Part shown: piece after piece, positions 1 through 5,312 of the stretch | Layout: every line of letters starts with the position of its first letter | Position numbering within the stretch: position 1 is the stretch's first letter | NCBI GenBank assembly: GCA_028696285.1 | Contig: JAQVHJ010000194.1 | Coordinates: 1-5,312 of the forward strand | Reading direction: 5' to 3' | Origin: a bacterium | Lineage (GTDB): Bacteria > AUK180 > JAQVHJ01 | Length of the DNA: 5,312 nucleotides | Notes under the pieces: model-generated | Database searches by the model: none | What the model was told of the DNA's origin: nothing | What the model saw: only the letters and a program-made list of their open reading frames with translations | Made by a program: the position numbers and the translations under genes

Positions 1-1
1 A

Positions 2-757
2 GACCTCGGTATAAGAAGTTCATTTGCAGATTTAGGGCAGACAATTGCTGAGATATTTCAATTACCGAAACTGAAGAACGGGACAGGTTTTTACAGGGAG
101 ATATTACCTTCATTACCGGAAATGTCAGAGAATATTCACGGGGTTGAAGAAACCATTTTCGTGCTTGATAAAACCCCCGGTTTTTTCCATGAAACCCTTG
201 AATTAATCTCCAAATTCAGTGGAGATAAAAATAAACTTTACCTACATAGTGATATTTATAACACCAATCTTCAACAAGAGCTTCAAGATAAATTAAAAAA
301 GTTTGAGATATTAGATGAGGGAGTTAAGGTTCCTGTCTCAGGAGTTGTAGTAGTTCCCTTGATTTCAATGACAGTGTTAGGGGAGTTATCTTCCGGGATT
401 TTAAATTCAAATATAAGTAAATTTCTTCAAAGGTCAAAAGAAACCGGATTGAGGGTAATTTTAGGTTATAGTTCTGAGGTCGAGAAAGATCTTCCGTTTG
501 AATTAAAGAACCGTCACCGTCAAAATTTATCCGAGTTAAGTAAATCAGGTTTTGATACATTCCGATTTGACAATACAGCGATAGAATTGTCCCGTCTTTT
601 ACAACGCACTGAATTCAGGAATAAAAAGAGTGATTCAATATTAACTATTTCTGATGTAAAGGAGCTTATCAAGGATAAGAAGACAGATATACTTACCAAG
701 AAAAGATTAACCCCTGAAGCCAGGGATTATTTAAAAGAGAAAGGATATAAACTATGA
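2..757 (+). CDS. deoB: Phosphopentomutase (C-terminal part) fused to a BMC-associated flavoprotein-like domain; 5' partial
   Basis: Only the last 251 residues are in the window; the frame is open from base 2. The first ~40 residues (DLGIRSSFADLGQTIAEIF, then a GTGFY element) match the C-terminal end of DeoB, the Mn-dependent phosphopentomutase of the alkaline phosphatase superfamily, which interconverts (deoxy)ribose 1- and 5-phosphate in the cytoplasm. DeoB normally ends about there. Here the frame runs on for ~210 residues without a stop. The tail has an alpha/beta look: a strand at TIFVLDKTPG, a VVVVPLISMTVLGEL...GILNSNISKFL stretch (bases 338-466) like the core of flavoprotein-like proteins of ethanolamine/BMC operons (VVPxLTxNTxAKxxxGIxDS type), and a final TPEARDYLKEKGYKL motif. 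An ATG at 122 is in frame but has no Shine-Dalgarno sequence at usable distance, so a fusion is preferred over two genes. The stop overlaps the adenine deaminase start. The DeoB call is firm for so short a piece; the BMC assignment of the tail is from recall of family patterns. Confidence 0.78.
   Translation, partial: DLGIRSSFADLGQTIAEIFQLPKLKNGTGFYREILPSLPEMSENIHGVEETIFVLDKTPGFFHETLELISKFSGDKNKLYLHSDIYNTNLQQELQDKLKKFEILDEGVKVPVSGVVVVPLISMTVLGELSSGILNSNISKFLQRSKETGLRVILGYSSEVEKDLPFELKNRHRQNLSELSKSGFDTFRFDNTAIELSRLLQRTEFRNKKSDSILTISDVKELIKDKKTDILTKKRLTPEARDYLKEKGYKL
338..466 (+). other. Flavoprotein-like core of the phosphopentomutase C-terminal extension
   Basis: This stretch encodes SGVVVVPLISMTVLGELSS and the following GILNSNISKFLQRSKETG and RVILG. 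The order is a hydrophobic strand ending in a proline, a polar/small helix start, a GI-D/N-S turn, a helix, and a second strand. It resembles the pattern of flavoprotein/PPCDC-like domains and of the hypothetical ethanolamine-utilisation family found in BMC operons. The usual Asn-Thr of the pattern is replaced by Met-Thr and the Ala-Lys by Gly-Glu, so cofactor binding is uncertain. The assignment rests on pattern resemblance only. Confidence 0.45.
704..754 (+). other. C-terminal TPEARDY motif typical of BMC-locus proteins
   Basis: The last 17 residues of the fusion protein are RLTPEARDYLKEKGYKL, preceded by ISDVKELI. A TP-x-AR-(D/E)-(Y/L) segment followed by a short basic helix and a hydrophobic end is, as I recall, shared by several proteins of ethanolamine/propanediol-type microcompartment operons (EutT and EutQ-like proteins). 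It is not part of DeoB. Its function is not established; a structural or targeting role is possible. Confidence 0.5.
740..757 (+). promoter_or_regulatory. Shine-Dalgarno and ATGA stop/start overlap between deoB fusion and adenine deaminase
   Basis: AAAGGA at 740-745 lies 8 nt before the ATG at 754. That ATG shares ATGA with the TGA stop (755-757) of the preceding gene. This fixes the adenine deaminase start and suggests translational coupling of the two enzymes. Confidence 0.8.
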
Positions 758-2466
758 ATTTAGGACGATTTATTGATGCTGCTTTAGGAAAATTTCCATC
801 AGATCTTGTTCTCAAGAATGCCAAGATAATCAACGTATTTTCCGGAGAAGTCATTCAAGGTAATCTTGCGATCATAGACGAGCATATAGTCGGCATAGGA
901 GATTATGTCGGGAAAGAAGAGATAGACATGGAAGGGCGTTATATAGCCCCCGGTTTCATGGATTCTCATGTTCATATTGAATCCTCCATGGTTGAGCTAA
1001 AGGAGTTTTCGAAAGCAGTAGTTCCTCGCGGTACGACATCTGTAATAATAGATCCCCATGAAATAGCGAATGTTCTTGGGCTTGACGGAATCAGGTACAT
1101 GCTCGATTCAGCAAAATTCAACCCCTTAAATGTATTTGTAATGCTTCCATCGTGTGTTCCTGCAACGGACCTTGAGACGAGCGGAGCAGCTCTTCGTGCT
1201 TTTGACCTTCATCCGCTTATGCACGAGAAATGGGTAGTAGGTTTAGGCGAGATGATGAACTTCCCGGGTGTATTAAATAAGGATCCCGTTGTCCTTGATA
1301 AAATTGCTATTGCCATGGGAGAGCGTATAGACGGACATGCGCCCGGATTAAGCGGGAAGGAATTGAATGCCTATATCTCCGTCGGCATTACCTCTGACCA
1401 TGAATGTACACAGTTGGCGGAAGCGAAGGAGAAGCTTGAGAAAGGCATGTACATAATGATCCGAGAAGGAACAGCAACAAAGAATCTTGAAGCCTTGCTT
1501 CCCTTAGTAAATGACTATAACATTTCACGGTTCATGTTCTGCACAGATGACCGGCATCCGAATGACCTGTTAACAGAAGGGCATATTGACTATATAATCA
1601 GAAGAGCGATTAAATTAGGTTTAGACCCGATTAAAGCGATCAGGATTGCGACATTGAATCCTTCGTTATATTTCAGGTTAGAGAAGTTGGGGGCGATTGC
1701 TCCCGGATACCTTGCTGACCTGGTTATTTTAAATAATCTTGAAGAACTTGACATCTATAAAGTCATGAAGAACGGAAAGTTTGTTTCAATCGGCACCAAA
1801 CTTACGTATGCACCTCCGCAGTACCCGGAACTCCGTATACGCGGAACTGTCAATATCAAATGGCTTGAAGAGAAGGATTTCATGATCCCGGCAAATGAAG
1901 GGAAGAAAGCAAATGTAATTGAAATTATACCTGATCAGATAATCACAAAAGCTATTACAGCAGTGCCTAAGGTTGAAAACGGCTATGTTGTACCCGATAT
2001 GGAAAACGATATCCTTTTAATTGCAGTTATTGAAAGGCACATGGCCTCAAAGAATATCGGTCTTGGCTTAGTCAAGGGTTTCGGACTGAAGGAAGGCGCA
2101 ATAGCTTCATCTGTTGCGCACGATTCACATAATATCATTGTTGTGGGCACTAACTTTAAGGATATGCTCCGAGCAGTAATCAGAGTAAGAAGCCGGCAGG
2201 GTGGATTAGTATTTGCGAAGAACGGTGAAGTAATAGAGAACCTGCCGTTACCGATTGCAGGATTGATGTCAAATGAACCGCTCGAGGTAGTGAATGAGAA
2301 GATTGAGAATCTTGTAAAGGTGGTCAAGGAAGCGGGATCAAAGGTCAATTCACCGTTTATGCAGATGTCCTTCCTTGCACTCCCGGTAATTCCCGAGTTG
2401 AAACTTACAGATCAGGGATTATTTGATGTAAGGAAATTTAAGTATATCGATCTATTTACTGATTGA
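754..2466 (+). CDS. ade: Adenine deaminase
   Basis: Hydrolyses adenine to hypoxanthine and ammonia in the cytoplasm for purine salvage; a metal-dependent amidohydrolase. The 570-residue length is normal for the Ade/AdeC family. A short beta-sandwich segment comes first, then the amidohydrolase barrel: the metal-binding HxH in GFMDSHVHIESSM (His72, His74), DPHEIANVLG (about 100-109), GLGEMMNFPG (Glu166), DGHAPG (His195), SDHE (His216), and CTDDRHP with the catalytic-type Asp pair (265-266). The returning segment GAIAPGYLADLVIL follows. Residues from about 390 onward form the adenine deaminase C-terminal domain, including IERH (427-429) and SVAHDSHNIIVVG (453-465), which contributes to the family's specific active site. 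All key motifs are intact. The start is set by AAAGGA 8 nt upstream and the ATGA overlap with the phosphopentomutase fusion gene, which supports a joint role in purine (deoxy)nucleoside breakdown. The family assignment is very secure; the link to a deoxynucleoside pathway is inferred from context. Confidence 0.97.
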   Translation: MNLGRFIDAALGKFPSDLVLKNAKIINVFSGEVIQGNLAIIDEHIVGIGDYVGKEEIDMEGRYIAPGFMDSHVHIESSMVELKEFSKAVVPRGTTSVIIDPHEIANVLGLDGIRYMLDSAKFNPLNVFVMLPSCVPATDLETSGAALRAFDLHPLMHEKWVVGLGEMMNFPGVLNKDPVVLDKIAIAMGERIDGHAPGLSGKELNAYISVGITSDHECTQLAEAKEKLEKGMYIMIREGTATKNLEALLPLVNDYNISRFMFCTDDRHPNDLLTEGHIDYIIRRAIKLGLDPIKAIRIATLNPSLYFRLEKLGAIAPGYLADLVILNNLEELDIYKVMKNGKFVSIGTKLTYAPPQYPELRIRGTVNIKWLEEKDFMIPANEGKKANVIEIIPDQIITKAITAVPKVENGYVVPDMENDILLIAVIERHMASKNIGLGLVKGFGLKEGAIASSVAHDSHNIIVVGTNFKDMLRAVIRVRSRQGGLVFAKNGEVIENLPLPIAGLMSNEPLEVVNEKIENLVKVVKEAGSKVNSPFMQMSFLALPVIPELKLTDQGLFDVRKFKYIDLFTD

Positions 2467-2468
2467 GG
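2465..2468 (+). promoter_or_regulatory. Shine-Dalgarno for the first ABC permease
   Basis: GAGG overlaps the TGA stop of adenine deaminase and sits 8 nt before the ATG at 2477. The 10-nt gap leaves no room for a separate promoter, so the transporter genes are read on the same transcript as the enzymes. Confidence 0.65.
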
Positions 2469-2476
2469 TTAGTTAT

Positions 2477-3439
2477 ATGAAAAATTCTATTGAAAATCTT
2501 TTTAATAAAACATGGTTTCTTGTTTTTGTCTTTTTAGGACCGGCATTTTTATTCCTTCTTGTTTTCAAGATCATTCCGATTATTTATGCACTAATAATTT
2601 CACTATCGGAATATGAATTCAGGTTTAATGGTTTTGTCGGGCTGAAAAATTATATCCTCGTTTTTAAGGATGCAAAATTCGGGCAGGCAATGCTGAATAC
2701 ATTCTGGTATGTATTCATTTCAATCCCTCTTACAATAGGATTCTCCTTATTCTTCGCCGTCCTCCTGAATCTCGGGATAAAAGCACGGGGGTTTTTCAGG
2801 ACAGCATATTTTTTACCGTATATCACGTCAATGGTAGCTGCATCAATAGTGTGGAAGGCATTCTATCATCCGACAAACGGTGTATTGAATTCTATTCTTG
2901 CAATATTCCGCATTTCACCACTGCAATGGCTCGATGAGCCGAGGGGGATTTTCAGCATGATCTTCAATGCGGATCTCCCTGCAATGCTCGCAGGTCCGAG
3001 TCTTGCTCTATTTGCCATTATCATTTTCAGTGTATGGAAGGTCTTGGGGTACCAGGTTGTAATTCTCCTTGCAGGCCTTCAGAATATTCCTGCAGAATTA
3101 TATGAAGCTGCAAAGATAGACGGAGCTAATAAGGTCCAGCAGTTCTTTAAGATCACACTTCCGCTTCTTTCTCCGACTTTATACTTTATTATCATTACAT
3201 CAACTATCTTTTCATTCCAGGTCTTTGCGCCTATTTACATGATGACAGGGCAGGAAGCCGGCGGCGCTCCGGACGGAACAACATTGGTTACGGCATTCTA
3301 CATGTACCAATGGGCTTTCGCCCCGGGATACAATGATTTCGGGTATGCCGCTGCAATGGCATTTATTATGTTCTTCATTGTTCTTGGTTTTACAATGGTA
3401 CAGAAGCAGATTAGCGCAAAAAAAGTATTTTACCAATAA
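2477..3439 (+). CDS. CUT1-family ABC transporter permease, UgpA/MalF-like
   Basis: One of two inner-membrane subunits of a binding-protein-dependent importer for a sugar, polyol or sugar phosphate. The 320 residues hold six predicted membrane segments, at about 13-42, 75-99, 107-129, 170-199, 234-256 and 288-308. The cytoplasmic EAA loop that contacts the ATPase is well kept: EAAKIDGANKVQQFFKITLP at 210-229. The periplasmic stretch between segments 3 and 4 includes WLDEPRGIF...LAGPSLAL. It is longer than in classic UgpA and recalls the subgroup that includes cyanobacterial glucosylglycerol-type permeases, so substrate cannot be taken from the Ugp name. It is followed 9 nt later by the partner permease and then by a UgpB-like binding lipoprotein, giving the usual A-E-B set. 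No ATPase gene is visible; such systems often use a shared ATPase encoded elsewhere, or it may lie downstream. The fold and family are secure; the substrate is unknown. Confidence 0.92.
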   Translation: MKNSIENLFNKTWFLVFVFLGPAFLFLLVFKIIPIIYALIISLSEYEFRFNGFVGLKNYILVFKDAKFGQAMLNTFWYVFISIPLTIGFSLFFAVLLNLGIKARGFFRTAYFLPYITSMVAASIVWKAFYHPTNGVLNSILAIFRISPLQWLDEPRGIFSMIFNADLPAMLAGPSLALFAIIIFSVWKVLGYQVVILLAGLQNIPAELYEAAKIDGANKVQQFFKITLPLLSPTLYFIIITSTIFSFQVFAPIYMMTGQEAGGAPDGTTLVTAFYMYQWAFAPGYNDFGYAAAMAFIMFFIVLGFTMVQKQISAKKVFYQ

Positions 3440-3443
3440 GGAG
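3438..3443 (+). promoter_or_regulatory. Shine-Dalgarno for the second ABC permease
   Basis: AAGGAG overlaps the preceding TAA stop and ends 5 nt before the ATG at 3449. Another ATG at 3445 is too close to the ribosome site and opens a frame that stops after six codons, so 3449 is the start. Confidence 0.8.
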
Positions 3444-3448
3444 AATGA

Positions 3449-4621
3449 ATGAAAGATTCATCTGAAGAAAAATTATATTTATGGGAAAAGTTCCTTTTCT
3501 ATTTTATTTTAATAATTGGTCTTCTAATTTCAATCTACCCGTTCTTCTGGATGACAGTTACTTCCGTTAAAACAGATAAGGAAACACTGGGTAATCCGCT
3601 TTCTCTTCCAAGCCATGTTTTCAGGAGTTCTGTTGATGTTGAGATTTCGGAAATATCCGGCATGGAAAATATTACTCCTCCACAGATTAAAAAAGCAACA
3701 AAACCAAAGTATTTAAAGGAAGCGAAGAAAGACTTAATCATGGGCACAGTCCGAATCAAGGGAAAGATCGATGCGACCGGAAAGGTAATGGAGTCCGAAT
3801 CAAAAATTTCATTCCAGAATATTGTAAATAAACCTCTTCAGGAAGAAGCTCTTGCTGCATTTAATAGAACTGAGTTTATTCCTGCTGAAAAGGATAATCA
3901 GCCTGTTGACTCGGAGGTTGAGGTCTCCTATGAATTTACTCTTGCCGGGATACATAACTTTAAACGTGTTTTACATGAGGAACCTTATTTCTTCAGGTTT
4001 TTCCTGAATAGTGTTTATGTATCTCTGCTTGGGACCATATTAAGCTTGTTGCTCACAGCTATGGCGGCATTTGCCTTTGCCCGGTTCGAATTCAAGGGTA
4101 AGGAGTTCATATTCTCCATGTTCCTTGCAACAATGATGATCCCGGGGCAGATGCTTCTTATCCCGCACTTCCTAATCGTTGCAAAATACATGAAGCTTTA
4201 TAATACCTATGCTGCCTTGATTCTTCCGGGCTTGGCAAATGTATTCAACATATTTCTCTTACGCCAGTTTTTCAAGTCAATCCCTCAGGATCTATTCGAT
4301 GCTGCTGCGATTGACGGTGCAACTGTTTGGGGTTCGTTCTGGAGGATCTGCATACCTCTTTCAAAAACAATCCTTGTAACGACAGGGTTATTCGCATTCA
4401 TATTCCAGTGGAATGCCTTTATCTGGCCATTGATAATCACGACTTCACCCGAGATTCGGCCGATTCAGGTCGGGTTAAGCACGTTCTCCGGGCAGTCAGG
4501 CTCGGATTGGAACCTGCTCATGGCAGCGTCGTTTATTTCAATTTTTCCCCTGGTAATTTTATATTTCTTTGCGCAGAAACAGATAATTCAAAGTTTGGCA
4601 AGAACAGGTTTAAAAGGATAG
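3449..4621 (+). CDS. CUT1-family ABC permease, UgpE/MalG-like, with inserted TonB-C-like periplasmic domain
   Basis: Second membrane subunit of the importer. At 390 residues it is about 100 longer than UgpE/MalG (near 280-295). The first membrane segment is at about 14-38, followed by TSVKTDKETLGNPLSLPSH, the usual entry to the first periplasmic loop. The family normally goes directly to an NFKRVL-like element, but here that appears only at 170-175. The residues between (about 59-167) read as a TonB C-terminal domain. From NFKRVL onward the protein is ordinary: FLNSVYVSLLG (about 185-195), membrane segments near 187-210, 219-242, 253-272, 308-330 and 357-376, and the EAA loop FDAAAIDGATVWGSFWRI (283-300) followed by IPL, with Asp in place of the first Glu. 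The frame is open throughout and codon use is even, so this is a real insertion and not a frameshift. The partner permease lies 9 nt upstream and the binding lipoprotein 6 nt downstream. The transporter role is secure; the role of the insert is unknown. Confidence 0.92.
   Translation: MKDSSEEKLYLWEKFLFYFILIIGLLISIYPFFWMTVTSVKTDKETLGNPLSLPSHVFRSSVDVEISEISGMENITPPQIKKATKPKYLKEAKKDLIMGTVRIKGKIDATGKVMESESKISFQNIVNKPLQEEALAAFNRTEFIPAEKDNQPVDSEVEVSYEFTLAGIHNFKRVLHEEPYFFRFFLNSVYVSLLGTILSLLLTAMAAFAFARFEFKGKEFIFSMFLATMMIPGQMLLIPHFLIVAKYMKLYNTYAALILPGLANVFNIFLLRQFFKSIPQDLFDAAAIDGATVWGSFWRICIPLSKTILVTTGLFAFIFQWNAFIWPLIITTSPEIRPIQVGLSTFSGQSGSDWNLLMAASFISIFPLVILYFFAQKQIIQSLARTGLKG
3662..3943 (+). other. 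TonB C-terminal-like domain inside the permease's first periplasmic loop
   Basis: Residues about 72-165 follow the TonB C-terminal consensus in order: a PPQIKKATKPKYLKEA segment (PP-x-(5-8)-P-x-Y-xx-A), MGTVRIKGKIDATGKV (G-x-V-x(5)-ID-x-x-G-x-V), LQEEALAAF (L-xx-A-xx-A), EFIPAEKDNQPV (x-F-x-PA-xx-x-G/N-x-PV) and a final hydrophobic strand VEVSYEFTL. The Trp usual before the F-x-PA element is replaced by Thr. In TonB this fold binds the TonB box of outer-membrane receptors or peptidoglycan; stand-alone copies occur in many Gram-negative envelope proteins. Given the membrane topology, the domain would face the periplasm. The assignment rests on motif reading, without a profile search. Confidence 0.75.
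4614..4618 (+). promoter_or_regulatory. Shine-Dalgarno for the solute-binding lipoprotein
   Basis: AAGGA lies just before the permease's TAG stop and 9 nt before the ATG at 4628. It supports that start and read-through translation within the operon. Confidence 0.75.
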
Positions 4622-4627
4622 AATCAA

Positions 4628-4696
4628 ATGAGCAGAATCTTAAAATCAATCTCAATCTTTTTAATACTCAGCTTAGTTTTATTCTTCCTTATAGGC
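4628..4696 (+). other. Lipoprotein (SPase II) signal peptide
   Basis: Encodes 23 residues: basic residues at 3 and 6, a hydrophobic core of Ile/Leu/Phe/Val, then L-I-G before the Cys encoded at 4697-4699. The mature protein continues NRSKKDDK, a polar linker typical after the lipidated Cys. Confidence 0.88.
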
Positions 4697-5312
4697 TGCA
4701 ATCGCAGTAAGAAGGATGATAAAGTTCTTATCTTCTGGCATGTCATGGGCGGAAGAGCCTTGGGAGATACGTTGAATGAATTGGTTGATAACTATAATGC
4801 AACTAATCCTGAATACACTGTCAAAGCAATCCATAAAGGCAGTTACAGTTCTTTAATACAGTCTTTAATGGCGACTATCCCCGCGGATATGCTTCCGGAT
4901 ATAAGCCAGGCTTATGAGTCCTGGATAACAAAGATGGATAAAGCGGGGGTTGTTGTGGAACTGGATCAATTCATGACCGATGACGAGATATTGAATGATT
5001 TATACCCCATCCTTCTTGAGAACAGTTTATATGACGGGAGACTTCTTTCAATGCCGTTTAATAAAAGTGTTTATGTACTTTATTATAATAAAGATCTTTT
5101 TGAGGAACATGGAAAGGAACCTCCTAAAACTTGGGTTGAGTTCAGGGAGCTGTGTAAGTATTTCACTCTTGATGAGGATAATGACGGAACCCAGGAACGG
5201 GTAGGTTATGCATTCATTCCTTCATCAGGTTTTTACCTGACTCTATTTAAATCATTCGGCGGGGAGATAAATGATGACCCGCAGTCTTTTTTAAATCTTG
5301 AGAAACAGACTG
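4628..5312 (+). CDS. UgpB-like extracellular solute-binding lipoprotein (CUT1 ABC importer); 3' partial
   Basis: The first 228 residues of the importer's substrate receptor, running off the window. The N-terminus is a lipoprotein signal: basic MSRILK, a hydrophobic stretch, and lipobox LIGC with the lipidated Cys at residue 24, so the protein should be anchored on the periplasmic side. The mature part opens with VLIFWHVMGGRALGDTLNEL and VDNYNATNPEYTV, then HKGSYSSLIQSLMA, PDISQAYESW, and SMPFNKSVYVLYYNKDLFEE. This order (FWH-M-G, NELV--YN, KGSY, PDI-Q-YE, MPFN-S--V-YYNKD) is close to UgpB, the glycerol-3-phosphate receptor, within the family 1 solute-binding fold. A DEDNDGTQERVGY stretch near 180-192 resembles a calcium-type acidic loop common in this family. 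The two permeases directly upstream complete the membrane part. Ligand residues cannot be judged because the C-terminal half is missing, so glycerol-3-phosphate, its diesters and sugars all remain open. Confidence 0.9.
   Translation, partial: MSRILKSISIFLILSLVLFFLIGCNRSKKDDKVLIFWHVMGGRALGDTLNELVDNYNATNPEYTVKAIHKGSYSSLIQSLMATIPADMLPDISQAYESWITKMDKAGVVVELDQFMTDDEILNDLYPILLENSLYDGRLLSMPFNKSVYVLYYNKDLFEEHGKEPPKTWVEFRELCKYFTLDEDNDGTQERVGYAFIPSSGFYLTLFKSFGGEINDDPQSFLNLEKQT

Noticed and set aside
122..757. Independent 211-residue gene starting at the ATG at 122
   Set aside because: The reading frame is open and DeoB-like upstream of this ATG, and the nearest purine-rich stretch (AGGGAG at 95-100) is 21 nt away, too far for a ribosome site. 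A fusion explains the sequence better.
1983..2348. Minus-strand open frame of 121 codons
   Set aside because: It lies wholly inside the conserved C-terminal domain of adenine deaminase, and its translation has no recognisable motif; it is an antisense shadow.
3212..3436. Minus-strand open frame of 74 codons
   Set aside because: It is antisense to the last membrane segments of the first permease, with low-complexity, Cys/His-rich translation and no supporting context.
3535..3759. Minus-strand open frame of 74 codons opposite the permease insert
   Set aside because: I considered it as an explanation for the extra sequence in the permease, but the plus-strand reading gives a coherent TonB-C-like domain and the minus-strand reading gives nothing recognisable.
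3449..4621. Permease lengthened by frameshift or by fusion of two genes
   Set aside because: The frame is open throughout, both flanks match the permease family, and the insert is a complete domain-like unit placed in a periplasmic loop, so a domain insertion is the simpler reading.
4327..4710. Plus-strand open frame of 127 codons spanning the permease-lipoprotein junction
   Set aside because: It is out of frame with two well-supported genes that it overlaps, and its translation shows no domain.
4995..5204. Plus-strand open frame of 69 codons
   Set aside because: It is out of frame inside the UgpB-like lipoprotein gene, whose own frame matches the family across this stretch.

Overview
This window is the inside of one tightly packed, plus-strand operon with no internal intergenic room. 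Successive genes are joined by a 4-nt ATGA overlap and then by gaps of 10, 9 and 6 nt, each with a good Shine-Dalgarno sequence. No RNA gene, mobile element, CRISPR array, terminator or convincing promoter was seen. Both end genes run off the window.

The organism is probably a Gram-negative bacterium of moderate to low GC content. The signs are AT-rich third positions, a solute-binding protein that is a lipoprotein, and a TonB C-terminal-like periplasmic domain. The style fits the Bacteroidota/Ignavibacteria/Calditrichota (FCB) side of the tree, but that placement is an inference.

Layout: (1) 2-757 is the 3' end of a phosphopentomutase-like gene (DeoB C-terminus). It continues in frame, without a stop, into a tail of about 210 residues. 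That tail resembles flavoprotein-like proteins encoded in bacterial microcompartment (BMC) loci and ends in a TPEARDY motif like that in EutT/EutQ-type proteins. (2) 754-2466 is a complete adenine deaminase. (3) 2477-3439 and 3449-4621 are two CUT1-type ABC permeases (UgpA/MalF-like and UgpE/MalG-like). The second has about 105 extra residues in its first periplasmic loop that read as a TonB C-terminal domain. (4) 4628 to the end is the start of a UgpB-like solute-binding lipoprotein.

Working model (inference): phosphopentomutase and adenine deaminase are steps of purine (deoxy)nucleoside breakdown. Phosphorolysis of deoxyadenosine would give adenine, which is deaminated to hypoxanthine, and deoxyribose-1-phosphate, which is isomerised to deoxyribose-5-phosphate. 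An aldolase could then split the latter into glyceraldehyde-3-phosphate and acetaldehyde, an aldehyde of the type that microcompartments confine. The BMC-like tail on the mutase suggests that this route may be compartmentalised in this organism. The ABC importer in the same operon may supply a related substrate, but its specificity cannot be read from the sequence, and its ATPase is not in the window.

The two observations most worth following up are the phosphopentomutase-BMC fusion and the TonB-like domain inserted in an ABC permease.
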